A stretch of 64,000 bases of DNA from Acanthococcus lagerstroemiae (taxonomy: Eukaryota; Arthropoda; Insecta; Hemiptera; Eriococcidae): the NCBI GenBank assembly GCA_031841125.1, contig CM063113.1:24697312-24761311 (forward strand), written 5' to 3'. Position numbers and translations under genes: made by a program. Every line of letters begins with the position of its first letter. Position 1 is the first letter of the stretch. This document shows, one piece after another, positions 28,088 to 40,879 of the stretch. Under the pieces are notes generated by a model that saw only the letters and a list, made by a program, of their open reading frames with translations, ran no database searches and was not told the origin of the DNA.

Positions 28088-28647
28088 GTAATTGAGATAT
28101 GGTAAATTAAAAACGATACCGATGAATCGGTCGTGGTTGTGAAGATTTTCGGGCTAGCTGCCCATACTGTGTGATCGTTTGGTTCAAGGTGAGACAGAAT
28201 AGCCTGCTAATGAAATTCACGTGGCGTTAAAACTGTAAGGTAATACGTGTGTAAGTGTAACAATTAAGCATTTAAAAAACTGAGATACTACGGGATTTCC
28301 CCCTCACACAGCCACTGTTGTGTGAGCTGGTCAGTAGAATTGCGCCATATAGAGCCTTTGTTTGTGTTGACTACGCAAAAGGACTGCAGACCTCGGGTGC
28401 ATTGTCCGAATTTAGGAAGTCGAGTAAAATGGAAACAAGCAACGTCGCTACTCGAAGAGAGTCGGCTGGAAACCCTTCACTCCCATGTGCCTTTAGTATT
28501 CAGAGGCAGTTCAAAACTTCAAACTGCGAAGCAAAGATCAAGATCTATAAGCGATTTTCTCTGAAGGACGCAGGCTCAGATTTGGGGGGGAGGGGTCCCT
28601 GGGGTCCCAAGGACCCGAGCCTCTACATCGAAGGGGCCTCCACATTT

Positions 28648-30352
28648 TTTTTTCTACTGTTCCTTCGACACGTTGGCAGTTAACTTTAAGTTTGAAATTT
28701 TAAAATTTCCTCTATCTCTGCACCAGGTCCAAAGTGCTGTCGTCTAGGTTACCCCACATCTCCCCTCTGGTATGTGTGGTCTCTCCTCCACATATCAGGA
28801 GGTCGTCGTCGTTTTGAAGCTGACCGCACATCTGGTATCCAGCGTCGTCGCGTATGCTCCATTTGGTCAGGTTTGCCGTTGTACGGGCGCATCCGGCGCG
28901 CAGCCCATTCAGGGTGAGCCACGATGGATAGGGGAGATCATGCCCACTGGCTAGGTCTTCAGCGCGCGGGGTGTGGTTGATGTTTGTTCATCTTGTCGCC
29001 CTAGAGGTCGAGGGGTTATCTGTAAGGACCGATGTATTGTTGAGGAAACTCCTCCTGGATTTCAGTCTCGGCTTTGCTCCTCCTGGCCGAACATGATGTG
29101 GCGAGAGTCGCTTCCCTTCTTAGTCCTCTCCACATCCGCAGCCACTTCCTCCTTACCTCCGGCGGTGCGATTCCACATATCCGAGGAAGGTGCTTGAGAC
29201 TAGTTGGTCTCAGGCAGCCGGATACGATCCGCATGGTATTATTCAGGGCCACATCAACTTTTTTTAGTATGTGAAGATCTACCTCATGTTGCACATCCGT
29301 CTTCCGCGGGAGAGTAACAGAGCGCCAGGGCTGTGGTCCTCAGTGTGCTCGGCTTGGCTCCCCACTTAGTTGATACGAGTTTTTTCAGGATACTATTTCT
29401 GGCTTCGACTTTCATCTTAGTATTCTCGCAGTGCTTCTTAAAAGCAAGTGTCCTGTCAAGTGTGACGCCAAGGTACTACGGATTTTCGCAGTTTTCAAGC
29501 TGTATTCCTCCCCAAATCAGCTTCAGTTTGCATCTCGCCTTAGGGTTTTAGATGAATTTGGCTTGAGAGCATTATTTGTGTAATACACTTCTAGTTCATT
29601 AAGGATATCCTACAGTTTTCCCTCTACCTCTACGTGTGTATCCCCCTACGCCGTCGCTGCCAGGTCGTCAACACATAGGAAGTGCTATGTCTGGTCTCCA
29701 GTTGGCTGGTCCTTAGTGTATATATTGAAGAAGGTAGGGGCAAGAACACTTCCCTGTGGTAGTTCATTTGTCTGTCGTCTCCATCTGCTCGATTTACTCT
29801 GGTGAATGACATAGAACATTCTGTTGCTCAGCATTGCTCTGTTAAGTGTCCTGAACTTGACATCTTGTGTAATTTCGTATATTTTTCTGCATAGTAGGTG
29901 GTGATTCACTGTATCATAAGCAACAGTTACTCGTAGATCTACAAAGACCGTCCCTGTAATTTTTTTTCTCTCGAAGCCATTCTCGATGTGTTGGACGAGG
30001 TTGGTGACCTGGCTTGTGCAGTTTTTTTCTTGTCAAAAGCCAGCCTGTTGGGGGATGAGTTTTCCGTCAATCGTGTCTTGTATCCTATTGAGTAGTAGCC
30101 GTTCGAACAACTTGTAGAAGTGGCAAAGGAGGGAAATTGGTCTGTAGCTCTTCCTATCTTTAGGATCTTTCCCAGGTTTCAGGATAGCTACTACCTTTGT
30201 CCTCAACCATAATTTTGGCATTTTTGTTGTATCTGCCACGTTGTTGAAGAAGTCCGTTAGCCATTTGATGCCTGATGATCCAATTTTCTTGATCTGTTCT
30301 CTGAGTATTCCATCTGGTCCAGCCGCTGTACCATTTTCTACTGTGTTTCACG
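28648..30352 (-). mobile_element. Jockey-clade LINE ORF2 remnant nested in hAT
   Basis: Minus strand, from right to left: AAGPDGILREQIKK (RT start), WLRTKVVAILKPGKDPKD and SYRPISLLCHFYKLFERLLL, then IPQQAGF. After frameshifts come VAYDTVNHHLLCRKIYEI, TNELPQGSVLAPTFFNIYT and the catalytic box HFLCVDDLAATA, where Tyr-Ala of YADD is Cys-Val. Then a C-terminal region with LNNTMRIVSGCLRPT, HLPRICGIAPPEVRRK and LDSGHDLP-like pieces. A 9-base A-run at its 3' end (complement at 28648-28656) looks like the tail. Many frameshifts and stops; 5' truncated. Confidence 0.88.
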
Positions 30353-30662
30353 AAGACGTACATGAGCTGTGTGCGACGATTGTAAATAATTGTAGTGCGC
30401 AGTACAATCTACAAAACTAGTACCACGCGCATCCCTGCGGGTTCAGTATTTTTTTCTTCTCATTTGTTGAATTTATGTACGTGCAAGGCGAAGAAGTGTA
30501 CGTAAGACTTGAATCTTTGGGTTCCGGCAGGACCCCTGAAGTAAATATGACAGCGCAATAAAAATTCAGAATTCAGGCCTTCATCCAGGCTATTGGTCAA
30601 CTCAATATGTCTGTGAGTCAGAAAATTGAGCCCTATAAAACCATTTACTATAAATTTGTTTT

Positions 30663-31105
30663 TTGAACCGAACTGAGTTCTTTCGAGCCAGACACTTGGT
30701 AAGAAAAAGGAAGAAAGTTGGTGAATTCTTATCCAAAAGATATATGGATGAAGGCTTGCTGAATGAGTTGCTTCAGTTTGCTGAGTTTATCAAGAATTAT
30801 GATGAAGAAAATGAAAAGTTCATAGAAATGTTCCAATATAAAATAATTTCACAAAATAATTTGAAAAACGTGTTCCCGAACGTGAAAATTATGCTTAGAA
30901 ATTCTTAATCATTAATGGTCTTTAATGTCAATGGCGAACGTTCCTTTTCAAAGTTAAAACTGATAAAAGACAAACTGCGTACAAACATGTCTGAAAGACG
31001 GCTAGTAAATTTATCCAGACTAAGTCTAGAGAATGGGATATCTGTCGTCAGTTCAGTTTTGAAGATCTGATTGCCGACTTTGCTCTTCAAAAAGTTTTCA
31101 TGCAT
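30663..31105 (+). pseudogene. hAT transposase C-terminal region (ZMYM1-like type), broken
   Basis: The first frame reads FLSKRYMDEGLLNELLQFAE to NVFPNVKIMLRNS. An in-frame stop is followed by LMVFNVNGERSFSKLKLIKD and KLRTNMSERRLVNLSRLSLE. After a frameshift comes FEDLIADFALQKV. GERSFSKLKLIK is the signature of hAT dimerisation regions in ZMYM1-like transposases. At least one nonsense and one frameshift mutation. Confidence 0.82.
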
Positions 31106-31375
31106 ATTGTATCGCTGCTTACTTTTGTATCTTTTGCTGTTTGTTGTACTTCGACTTATAAGTGAAAAATTACAATGGAAAATGAAATAACATGGAATTC
31201 TTTTGATAATTTATAAAAGAATAGTTACCCAAAGACATTTTTAAATTGAAATAATCCAAAAACAACTTATATGGGATGCCCCCGCCCCGAAGCGTTCAGA
31301 AATTTTGAATGCCTCCAAAAGATTGGGACCCCTATATTACAACTCTTGAATCCGGGCCTGGATGGACGTGTCTAC

Positions 31376-33925
31376 AACTGACTCAAAAGTTGAATGAAAG
31401 TGATTCGAGGAGCTAGAAAACGTTCTTCTGTATTATTCAACCAATTCAGGTGGCATTTTAGGAAATCGTTATTCCTCATGCGCTAAAGACAGAGGAGGAA
31501 TTTTATTTCGATTCAAATAAACTTTACAATTTGAACAGGCATAGCCAACATTATCACCAATACTATCAAAACTTGCGAACGGGCTGCAGTTTTGAGAACA
31601 TCGGAAGTGCATTTGGACCCTTTGGATCAAAACCCGACCAAGCGACATTTTTGAGTCTATGGAGTTACGTATATCACCAGATAGTGCTAGATGAGTAGAA
31701 CACGATGAAAAAAAATGTTTATTAAAGACAGCTAACTCAGCGAGTCATAATTCTCAAAAATCGGCTGTAAACGGCAATGCTGTACAGAACATTTCCTTCT
31801 AACGGGAATGTCTCGAAAGTACACAAATGTTGCTTGGTTAGATTCTGCTTAAAGGGTCCATTTGTTCCTCATAACTTCGTACCTCAGCATTCGGGCCGGA
31901 CAACGGGATAATTGATGAGCGGCGCAGATGGTGGGCGGAAGCTTTCCTTAAATCGATCGAAATCAGTTTTTATGAGAGAAGGTAACTTGTAAGGCAGTGA
32001 CACTTGACGTCACCAGAACGCTCGTTATCACTATTGCGAGAAAGAACTAAAATGAAATACATGTAGTCTAATGGGAAGTTAACAAATTTTTCCATTTCTG
32101 TCAAAATTTCCGAAAATAAGTGGAATTACGTGAAAAATGATAGGGATGAAATTTGTAGGAAACGATATTTACATTTTTATGAAGCAACTTCCGTATAATT
32201 TCGAACATTCTCTCGAGAATTATTACCATTTGAAAATTGACTATACTAGTTAGTAGCTCAACATTTTGAATTATGTATTTTGAATTTGCGTTATTTCTAA
32301 TTAAATTTAATAATAATAGTCGACTTTTCACCACCAATTGCCAAGAACTTGGTTTAATTTCAAAAACGCGCAAAATTATTCAGTCATTTTTATCAATTTT
32401 ATCAAACTTCTGGGCAAAATATGTAAACAAAGCCAAAGTGCCATTCCCCTATAGGAAATCTTACGCTCTGAAAATTTTGTTCTTTCAATTTTTCCGCTAA
32501 ATGGCTTCGTTCTCGACTTATTTTGAGATAACTCAATTAACATTCAAATAGGAAAATCGTCTTAATCCCGTTTTCAATTTTGCCAATTGTAGCGCTCCTA
32601 GCGGATGACAGGCTCGAATTGACATGCAACGTATACATGCACTTACAGGTCATTTTTTAATTGTTCACGCTGACATTTGCTTCATTCTTTTCGTTCTGCC
32701 GGATAAATTTGGAGTCTCTGTTGTAGTATTTCTCCTTGATGCTTCTTATAATACGCACAGTTCTGCTTCTGGCGTTCTGACAGAGACAAAACTATGAGGG
32801 GGGGGGTAATAATTTGGCAGTCGGCAAGTTTTGAAATTGTTTGTTTGAATTTTTCATTATTTGAGAATGTTTATTTGTTTGTCTTGTTCTGTTTCTTTCA
32901 ATTAAAAAATATTTAGATTGAAAAATCGGCAAATTTTCAAATTTTAAACATTTTGTCAGCAAATTTTTCTTTTCTCTCCCCCTCCCAACTAAAAGTCAAA
33001 TCTTGTTCATATGCTATCAGTTCATTTTCTGCATTGAAAATTGCCACAATTGCCACAGAGGAGAACGCCGTTGTTTCGTCTTCAGGTGAAGACAGCCACA
33101 GTGCTAAAACTTCGTCGCTTGAAACCTGAAACAAAATACCAAAATTACCATTAATACTTCTATAATGTTTATGAGACATAGTTCACATCGCATTATTACT
33201 TGGAAAATTCACTGATAAGTTCCACAGAAATAGATCTCAAAGGAACATGTTTCACTTGACTCAGATTTGATCAGAATTCACGAACAATTACATTGGTTAG
33301 GGAATTCACTGAGAAGGCAAGAAACCCCTATGTCGTACATTCGAATGTGCAACATCGCTACTGGGGAAATAATGTAGGTACTCCTAATAAGACAAATTTT
33401 CTACCAGACATGTTCTACTTGGGTCCATTCAGAGGAACTGTACACTTATGAAACTAAGAACCCATTTCATAAGTTAGTAAACAGCTTACCTCTTCTAAAT
33501 CCAACCCTCGTTTTCAAAATCTTTTCCAACAGGTGCAGTACTCCAATCAATAATAACAGGCGCGGTAACTGAAGAATAAGAATAAAATCAAAATTGTTGC
33601 TTATCAATTATTTTTTTAATTTTATCTCTTTGGCTCTATACATTGAAAATGACGCTCGCTCAGTACTGAAGATCAAGATCAATTGGAACATTACTGAAGA
33701 AGAAAAAGTACGAAGAGGAAAAAGTGATTGCAAGAGGCTCCTTGCCGACCCTAATTAAATCGAAATTGTTGCTTATAACCATATTTATTATTTTCAACTG
33801 GTTGATTTCTTAGAAATAAAACGCCACTGAACTGAACTGTAACTCAGAATTGAGAAGAGATGAAGAAAAGCGATTGCAATAGGCTTGGCTACTGGTAGCC
33901 GACCATGGAAAGTTTTAACTTGTAT
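31376..33925 (-). mobile_element. Degenerate intron-containing unit, copy A, possibly Helitron-related
   Basis: Matches 54655-55955 block by block in the same order, but longer because of unmatched spacers at about 31610-32690 and 33200-33400. On the minus strand: a donor-like GATTTAGAAGAG|GTAAG at about 33495; an acceptor TTTCAG then VSSDEVLALWLSSPEDETTA (about 33125-33070); KQNCAYYKKHQGEILQQRLQ (about 32780-32720); and KVYLNRNKIPPLSLAHEE (about 31535-31480). The last block resembles the Cys-rich NKIPxLS region upstream of Helitron helicase-like domains, and YYKKHxGEI resembles the charged N-terminus of such proteins. That affinity is inference. Its left part (to about 28436) is split off by the hAT at 28571. 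Confidence 0.5.
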
Positions 33926-35368
33926 AAACACAGAGGAAAGGTAGAGGAGACCCGAGCGTCGATCATTAATGTATAATACAAAATTTATTACCAATTATTA
34001 GAACAAATGGTAATTTTATTGATTTTCGATGATAGAAGGGCGTATGGCGATGCACGCATGCCAAATTGGCCCCGGGACACCGCATCCTCTGTTCCAGAAA
34101 CGCCCCGAATGGGCCTGCATCAGAATAGGGGGATCGCTTTGGGGTAGCTCCTGCTACCCCCGAATTTTGTTGACTTACATGAAATGTTCAAATTTAATCT
34201 ATCATTTCCCACGTTCAGTTCTTGTTCTCTAGCTTGCTCATTTCCTGGGAGCACGTGTGAAACCCTTCTCGCCATTCGCACTTGGAAAGTCTCCGGTGAG
34301 GCGGTTTCAAATGAACTTTTTTAGCATTCAGCCAGCATAATATGTTCGACTTCTCTTGTCACGTGTTTTAGAACGAATTATGGTTCACCTTGGTGCGTAT
34401 ACCGGCTGCATGATGGAGCTTGAAAATATTTCATCTTGCTCGAGCCGCCAACTCTTGAAAATTTTATTTTATTTCATTCAGATTTGAGAAACCTAATCTA
34501 ATAAGTGAGACTCGAAATCAGCGGTACATTAGTGCCTAAGATACGCGGTAAAGATGTTTGTGTCCGCGTGGTTACCGGGAAATGGCTTTAGTCCAACCGA
34601 CGAATGCAAGATGCGATGTGATATCGTAAAACCGCTTAATATTTTACCGTGCACGCCGAGCAGTCATCGTGTTGATGATTAATGTCCCGCGGTTCTCTAT
34701 TCTTCATCAGCATTTTTACTTTTCTTTTTTTCTCTTCCGTTTTCAAATAAGCCGGCACCGAAGTTCACCAAGTGTGTTCTATCCTAATCTCGCGGTCCAT
34801 TGCTTAAAATTGATGTAAAATTATTCATACGGTTGATAGAGCCAGCAGTGCTTTTTGTGTCAGCTGACAAGAAACGAAAAAGAGGGGGTTACCCCGGAAC
34901 CTTTTACGAAATTGAAAACGACTAGCCCTCGGAAGTTGTCACACGGAAAATTTCAACCTGGTCAGGACCGGTCGCACACTGCTAATAGTTGCCTTTCTTG
35001 AAGCATTGCCGTCCAATGCTTTTGCCGACACACTGATGAGAGGTTTCTTGCTTCGCCTTTCTGTTCCTCAGTCCGTAGCCCCTTAGCGACTCCATCTCTT
35101 CGGTGGTATTCGCTTCATTCGTTTCCACCCCTCGTATTCTGTTTGTCATTTCGTTTATGTCACTTTCTAGCTGTTTCGTAGCTCCTGCCTTTGCTTACAC
35201 ACGCTCGGTTTCTGCTGGCTCCTTGCCCATCCAGGGTCTGAGCTTATTTTATTCCAGTATTCTACATGAGATTCGATTTTTTTATGACAGGGAAACAATG
35301 TCCCAGTTGGTGGTACACTAGTCGACCATCTGCTTTAAAAAATATGTATATATATCTACTTTCATTTG
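33926..35368. other. No gene recognised apart from one repeat copy
   Basis: Contains the dispersed repeat at 34028-34175. The rest, including the more GC-rich 34350-34700 and 35030-35230, shows no domain or splice pattern I can support. Confidence 0.4.
34028..34175. repeat. Dispersed ~120-140-bp repeat, copy 2 of 3
   Basis: Shares GGCGTATGGCGATGCACGC, AAATTGGCCCCGGGACACCG, CCCCGAATGGGCCTGC and TCAGAATAGGGG with the copies at 18350 and 60828, followed by GTAGCTCCTGCTACCCCC. Confidence 0.72.
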
Positions 35369-35756
35369 CAAGGTGTCTACAGGTTTGGAAAATTTGGAAA
35401 GTTTGGAAAAAGTCAGGAATTTGAAAAGTAGGTCAGGAAGTTTGTAAATAGTCAGGAAATTCAACAATATTTTTAAGAAGTTTGGAATTTTTCATCTCAT
35501 TGGTAAAGTTTTACAGAATGAAACACTTGAAAAAATATAATCATAACTTAGTTCATCGCTTTGTTTGTTTATAATGTATATCTGTGAACACCTTCCTAAT
35601 GCTTTCACCCAAAAATCAACTTCAAATTTCAATTCATTTAAACCATAGCGTCTAGTAGTATAAACATAAATGTATACTGTGAAGGTTTAAAGAAAAGAAA
35701 AAAAAAGTTTGAAAAAAGTCAGGAATTTATATTTTTCCATTCTTGTAGACACCTTG
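35369..35756. mobile_element. 388-bp hAT-like MITE with GTCAGGAA motifs
   Basis: Ends are CAAGGTGTCTACAGG at 35369 and the complement of CAAGGTGTCTACAAG at 35756. Just inside both ends are AAAAAGTCAGGAATTT motifs, direct on the left and on the right. Terminus type matches the CAGGGTGTCTA family elsewhere in this window. No clear target duplication and no coding capacity. Confidence 0.8.
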
Positions 35757-35949
35757 ATTTGGGGCCGTCAAATTCAAATTCTACCGTGAAAGTATCCAAT
35801 TTCGTCGTTTCAACTTCCAGATGACTAAACGCACATCGATCGACAGGTTATCGAAAGTTGTCCTCTTTCTTCACTTAGTCGGTCAAAACTCACAGGTTCT
35901 TAGAAACAGCCATGAAATTATTTTCGAAAATTGAATAAACTGTCGAAAG

Positions 35950-36240
35950 AGGGGGGTTTGAGTTATTAATTTCAAATCACACCAGATATCGAATAGGACT
36001 CAGATTTGGGCCCGAAAACCCAAATTTTACCTTTGAAAAGAGCCAAATCAACTCGATTTTGTCGCTGTCAAAATATTATATAGTTTCCGGGTTGTTAATT
36101 TTGAGTATCGCTTCCAATTTTTTGATCTGATCCGAATTTAGGAAAATCAAAGTTTTATCCATAAAAAAAGCGAAGTCAACTCAACTTGGAGAAATCTACC
36201 ACCCTATCGAAATAAGTTTTTTTTAGGGTGGGGGGGGGGA
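35950..36240. repeat. Degenerate ~140-bp tandem units, related to 53558-53760
   Basis: Two diverged units start GAGTTATTAATTTCAAATC (35953) and GGGTTGTTAATTTTGAGTAT (36090). Both have a GATTTGGGCCCGAAA/GATCCGAATTTAGG block and end near runs of T/G. A similar unit starts GAGTTATTGATTTCGAATC at about 53562. Confidence 0.5.
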
Positions 36241-39200
36241 TTTGGCAAGATTTATGGATAATTTCATTCTCTCGGATACTAATTAAGGGAAAGGTCATGT
36301 CAGAAATTTTGAAAAATCTCGAATTTTGAAAATTTTAACGAGATTAAACTTCATTTGATTTCAGGAGTTTTTCAATTAACTCGTAGGCGAAAATTCAGCA
36401 AAGATCATAAAGAATTATAGTTATCTTCAGAGAATAATGATTGCCATGACAAAAATGTTTAAAAAGAAAACTCATACCGAATTTGAAAAATTTGACAAAA
36501 TTGCGAATTGAGTTTTGGTCTTTTTAGGTAAATAATTATGACAAAATTTCTAAGAGAAATTTAAAAATGAGAAAAATTCGAAACTAGAAGTGGATTCGAT
36601 GTCTGAAGTATGGTATGCCAAATATCAAGAAAGATTCCTTGAAAATACGTTTCAATATTATTTTCAGTCAGTATCAGATTTTCATTTTGATACTCTCTAT
36701 GGAGCCCGTTGTAAAATGTGATGGCGTATCGAGATGATTTTGATAGGTTGTTCGTCTTTCAATGTCCATTCGATTTCCCCATTAAGTCGTCATTTCTCCC
36801 ACGGTAAAGACAGGGAGCGAGTGAAAACAAACTCTGAATGAATTCAGTGACATAAAAACCCTCAACTTCTATCAATATTATATTGAAATTTGAATTTTTA
36901 CTCTGTCGCCCTCGGTAAAGTCTGAAAGGAAAGGGTTAACTGGTAAACTTCATAATATTCGTAATCAGCCTATTTCGATTCGATTTTTCAAACCGAGATA
37001 ATTTCTGCAATTTAAGGAGCTAATTTTTTCTTTTACCTATGCGAAGCCAAATTGGAAATTTATTGCAATATTCGTAATCAGCAACTGAAAAACCTCTCAT
37101 TTCAGTACGTATTTGGATTCTTCAAAATAAGTCAATCTTTTTCGTCGGTCCGATATTTGGCATTCAGGGTCCAAATCAGAGTCTTGGACGAAACATCTGA
37201 GTTTGATATTCGTGATCAGTGTTTGAAAATACTCATGTTTCGATATTTTGTTTGAGAGTAATTTCATTTTCACCGCTCTAATCCGGTGTCTTGACCTTCT
37301 TTGCTGCAAGGGAGAGGACTTTAAATTTTTTCCACGAAACCGAATTTCAATTGACCGAAGATATGATTTGCCTGAAGTCATGAGCATGAAGTTGGTAGTA
37401 CCTCTCTCCCTTGTGTTTCTGGCGAGCTGGCAAGGAAGGCGGTGCTAACACCATAAAAAGCTAGACTATATGTCATATGAAAATTCTGGTCTAGCCTTCC
37501 ATAAGTTAAAAAAAATGGGAAGGATAATTTCAAAATACGCTTATTTTGTGACTCAAGGTCAAGATACGTATTTTTCAGCTTTGCCGAAATTGGTTCTGTG
37601 TAGGTGCTGGTTTTTCGGAAATTGTTCGAGAAAAAGAAGTGTTGAGTCTGCAGCGAAGGCATTCGAAATGAAAAGGACAAGAGAGTGTTGAAAGCACATG
37701 CATTGTATAATCTATAGTAAAAATAGATCTTTATGCGAGAGTTAAAACATATAAACTGTTATTGTGCTAAGACTGAACTGTAATTGAACTATGACTGCAC
37801 TAAACTGAAGTAAACTAGTAATAATGAAAATGAAAAGGTCACGCACCGGATCTGTACAAAATGCAGGAGACAAAAGACTTTTGTGAGATAGTCGCATCGT
37901 GCTGCATAAGAAGTGACCAGGCATGACGATTAGACGATTTATACAAAAATATAAATTTGAGAGCAGAGGATCAAAAATACATTTGAAGAATTTTCGAGAA
38001 GAAAAAAATTGAAAAGTGGTACTCTAGCTTGAAAATTCTTATGGAGCAATGCATGTAAAATCGATAGTTGTATATGAGAATCACCTGAAATTTTTTTGAA
38101 CTTTAACTTTGTTTACATGGGTAAAAGAGATGTATCGCATGAATGGGAGCTGAGTAAAGGTAAATGGACCATTTTCCTTCCTCCGTTGATTTTTTTAAAA
38201 CGCTTATACAAAACTACATAAAAAACATTTCTTCTCGAAATAGGTCTTAACACCTCCTGAAAGTATGTCAACCACCACCCCTCCAACCGTACCCCTCAGC
38301 TTCCTCCTATCTTCATCCTTCATCCCATACCCCACCCAAAACAACTCTCAAATAATAAACGAGAGTTGTGATCCGACGGATCATCGCCCATTGCTTCGGG
38401 AGACGATACCAGTGGTTGATGCACTGGGGAAGTAATCCCTTCTTCCTACCGGAACGGAATAGTTAGTAAATATTGAAATTGTTACACAAAATTTAATAGA
38501 TTGATTTCCAGCAAAAATCTCAGTTGTGCCCCTCCCGCCCCCGTGCCGTCCTGGACCCGTTTTAGAATATTATTAACACGTGTTAGATATGGCTTAGTAA
38601 TGGAAAGTTTCGCATGTACTATATGTAGTTATCAAAAATCAGAAAAAATTTTAGCCTAATTATGTTGTCAATAAAGATTGCAACATAACATCCAACAACT
38701 ATTTCATAATGTTTGGGGGTACTATTTTTTGGAGGGGGAGGGGTCGAAGAATAAGATTATTTTTCCTGTATTTTTTGTTAAAAACGTTTGTTGGAAAGAT
38801 CAATAGGGAGAGGAAAATGATCCATCTTTGCCTCCCTCCCTTTGTCAGCTCTTATTTATGTGATGTATATCTTTATCAATTTAAGGAAGATTCAAGTTCA
38901 AGAACATTTCAGATAACCATTTCTGCCTCTTTCTGCCTTATTTTGTCTCCATTAGTCTTTTTGCTTCTGTGACCATCTTTCTGCCATTTTCTCTCATTTT
39001 TGCTAATTCATTCTTTGTCATTCTTGACCAGTTATTCTATTCTTTCAGATAATAAGACATACTGAAGAGGTAATCCAGGCGTAAGACATGATAATGACAT
39101 CAGTAAGATATACTGGTTAAATATGTCAGTATATCACATCAGTTGAGCTGGAGTATTTTCGGGGAGTGGAGGTGGAGGGAAGGATTTGTCTTAATATACG

Positions 39201-39459
39201 AGTACATATAAAAGGAAGAGAAGAGGGCTATGACCACAGTATTGTGACTTTCATGAAAATAAGTCTGACTTGTAAATCCTCTTTATAAGTTTGAACGTTT
39301 TCTCAGTTTCCTCATTTCCAATGTAGTAAGGGTATGCAGTTTTTGCGTCTTGATGTTCATATTTTTGCCTTTTGATGTAATATTGAAGTCATACAGATTG
39401 TATTTCACGCCACAGTGTTTCTTCAGTACTGATAAGAGTTGAGACCATTTATTCGTGAA
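36241..39459. other. No gene recognised
   Basis: About 3.2 kb, AT-rich. 36940-37260 carries weakly repeated AATATTCGTAATCAGC motifs (near 36955 and 37070). 38270-38460 is a CT-rich then GC-balanced patch I cannot assign. Overlapping antisense frames at 37097-37691 lack domains. Confidence 0.4.
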
Positions 39460-39700
39460 ATATTCAAATTTTCTTGCCCCTTCCATAATTTTTGTCCTTT
39501 GGGTGTATAAATTGACCCCTGAAAATTTCAACCGAATCGGATTATTAACTCGTGGCGACTTGTGCTTGAAGTTGAAACAACACATATCCGAGCGCGCCCG
39601 TAGGCGTCGCGGTTGTCGTGGCCTGGCGCTCCGCGTAAGGCAGCGATGAACCTACGCTCGCGACATTGAAATACTAAAATCCTTATTTCTTGCCAGCTAT
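39460..39700 (+). repeat. Dispersed GC-rich repeat, copy 1
   Basis: Matches the complement of 43975-44175: CCCCTGAAAATTTCAACCGA, ATCGGAT, GACTTG-GC-TGAAGTT, CGAGCGCGCC, GCGTCGCGGTTGTCG and GCCTGGCGCTCCGCGTA. The high-GC core stands out against AT-rich flanks. No ORF survives in both copies. Confidence 0.7.
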
Positions 39701-40369
39701 TCATTCATTTTCCTCTAAATCGACTAATATTTTCTTATTACTGTTGATACATTCATTCATACGCAATGTGTCATTTTAAATGTGATGATATTTTAGTAAA
39801 AATATTACTGAAATCGTTAATAAATGATCCGAGGATGCTTACTAAGTATTTCCGGGCATTCAATATTCGAAGTACAATATATAATGAAAGACGGGTGGTT
39901 AATAGGTACAGATTTTCACTAAATCACAAATGTGAGTGCAAGGATAACAAGTGCATCGTATATTACTGTACAAAGAATGAATAATAATGGATTACTTTGA
40001 TAGAAATACTTTCCCTGTGAAAAAACCAAATTATAGGTAGATAATACTGGTTTTATTAGAAGAACAAGGTATGTATTAGATAAGCCATTAGAAGAATAAG
40101 ATAAGGGTAAAAATATAGCTTGAAATTCTAAAATCCAGAGAAAAATTTTGAGTGAATGAGTTTGATTGTAGAGGTACTTATTTAATTTCATTGCCTTGGC
40201 GGAAGAAATTTTTTTTTTTTGGAAGGTAAGGGATAGAAAAGCCATACAAAAAGGATACTTTTTTGTAATAGGAGCGAACAAACAAAACTCTTGTACATCT
40301 CGTTTCTGAAGTATCCCAGGAAAGGCTCTTTTTGATCAGCTTGCTGAGTCTTGAATTTTAGCATGATTT

Positions 40370-40610
40370 TACTACTGGGTATGATTGAGCAAATCCGTAA
40401 CGAAAAACCTAACAAAAACAGTAACGCTCCCCGATACGAATTCAGTGGTTGACATTTCCATGAAAACTTATTTTAGCATTTTATGTGCTTTTACTACTAC
40501 GTATACTTGAGCGAAAACCATAAGGCTCTCCCCCGTAACGGTCCATCGACACAAATTCAGTGGTTGACATTTCCATGCAAATTTATTTTTAGCATTTTAT
40601 ATGCTTTTAT
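40370..40610. repeat. Two tandem units of ~120 bp
   Basis: Units begin ACTACTGGGTATGATTGAGC and ACTACTACGTATACTTGAGC. Both end AATTCAGTGGTTGACATTTC, CATG-AAA-TTATTTTAGC and ATTTTATrTGCTTTTA. Confidence 0.8.
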
Positions 40611-40879
40611 TTTCTTCCAGCCATGTGCTCATTGATCTTGATCTTTGCTGCGCCCTGCACGACTACAGTCTGCAGCCCTGTTATTAATAGAAATTTCCTT
40701 GGAAATTTTTCGTATCAGGGTATGAGAGCATATAAAATGTTACACTACTTTGAGGGGAGGGTGAGAGAGAGTAGATCAAAATGTGAGTGTTCTCCAACTC
40801 CACTAAAAAATTTTGTCGAGCATGCTGAGTCAAAGCATCCCTACTAAATAATAGTTAAAGAACAAGAACTTGAATCTCA

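Larger units (their letters stand above)
28571..31360 (+). mobile_element. hAT element with 8-bp target duplication, carrying an inserted Jockey LINE
   Basis: Left end CAGGCTCAGATTTGGGG at 28571; right end (complement from 31360) CAGGCCCGGATTCAAG. Flanks GAAGGACG (28563-28570) and GATGGACG (31361-31368) match in 7 of 8 bases, as expected for hAT. Both subterminal regions share a GGGGTCCC block. Transposase C-terminal sequence lies at 30663-31105 and a minus-strand LINE at 28648-30352. The transposase is broken and most of its N-terminal part is gone. Confidence 0.85.
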
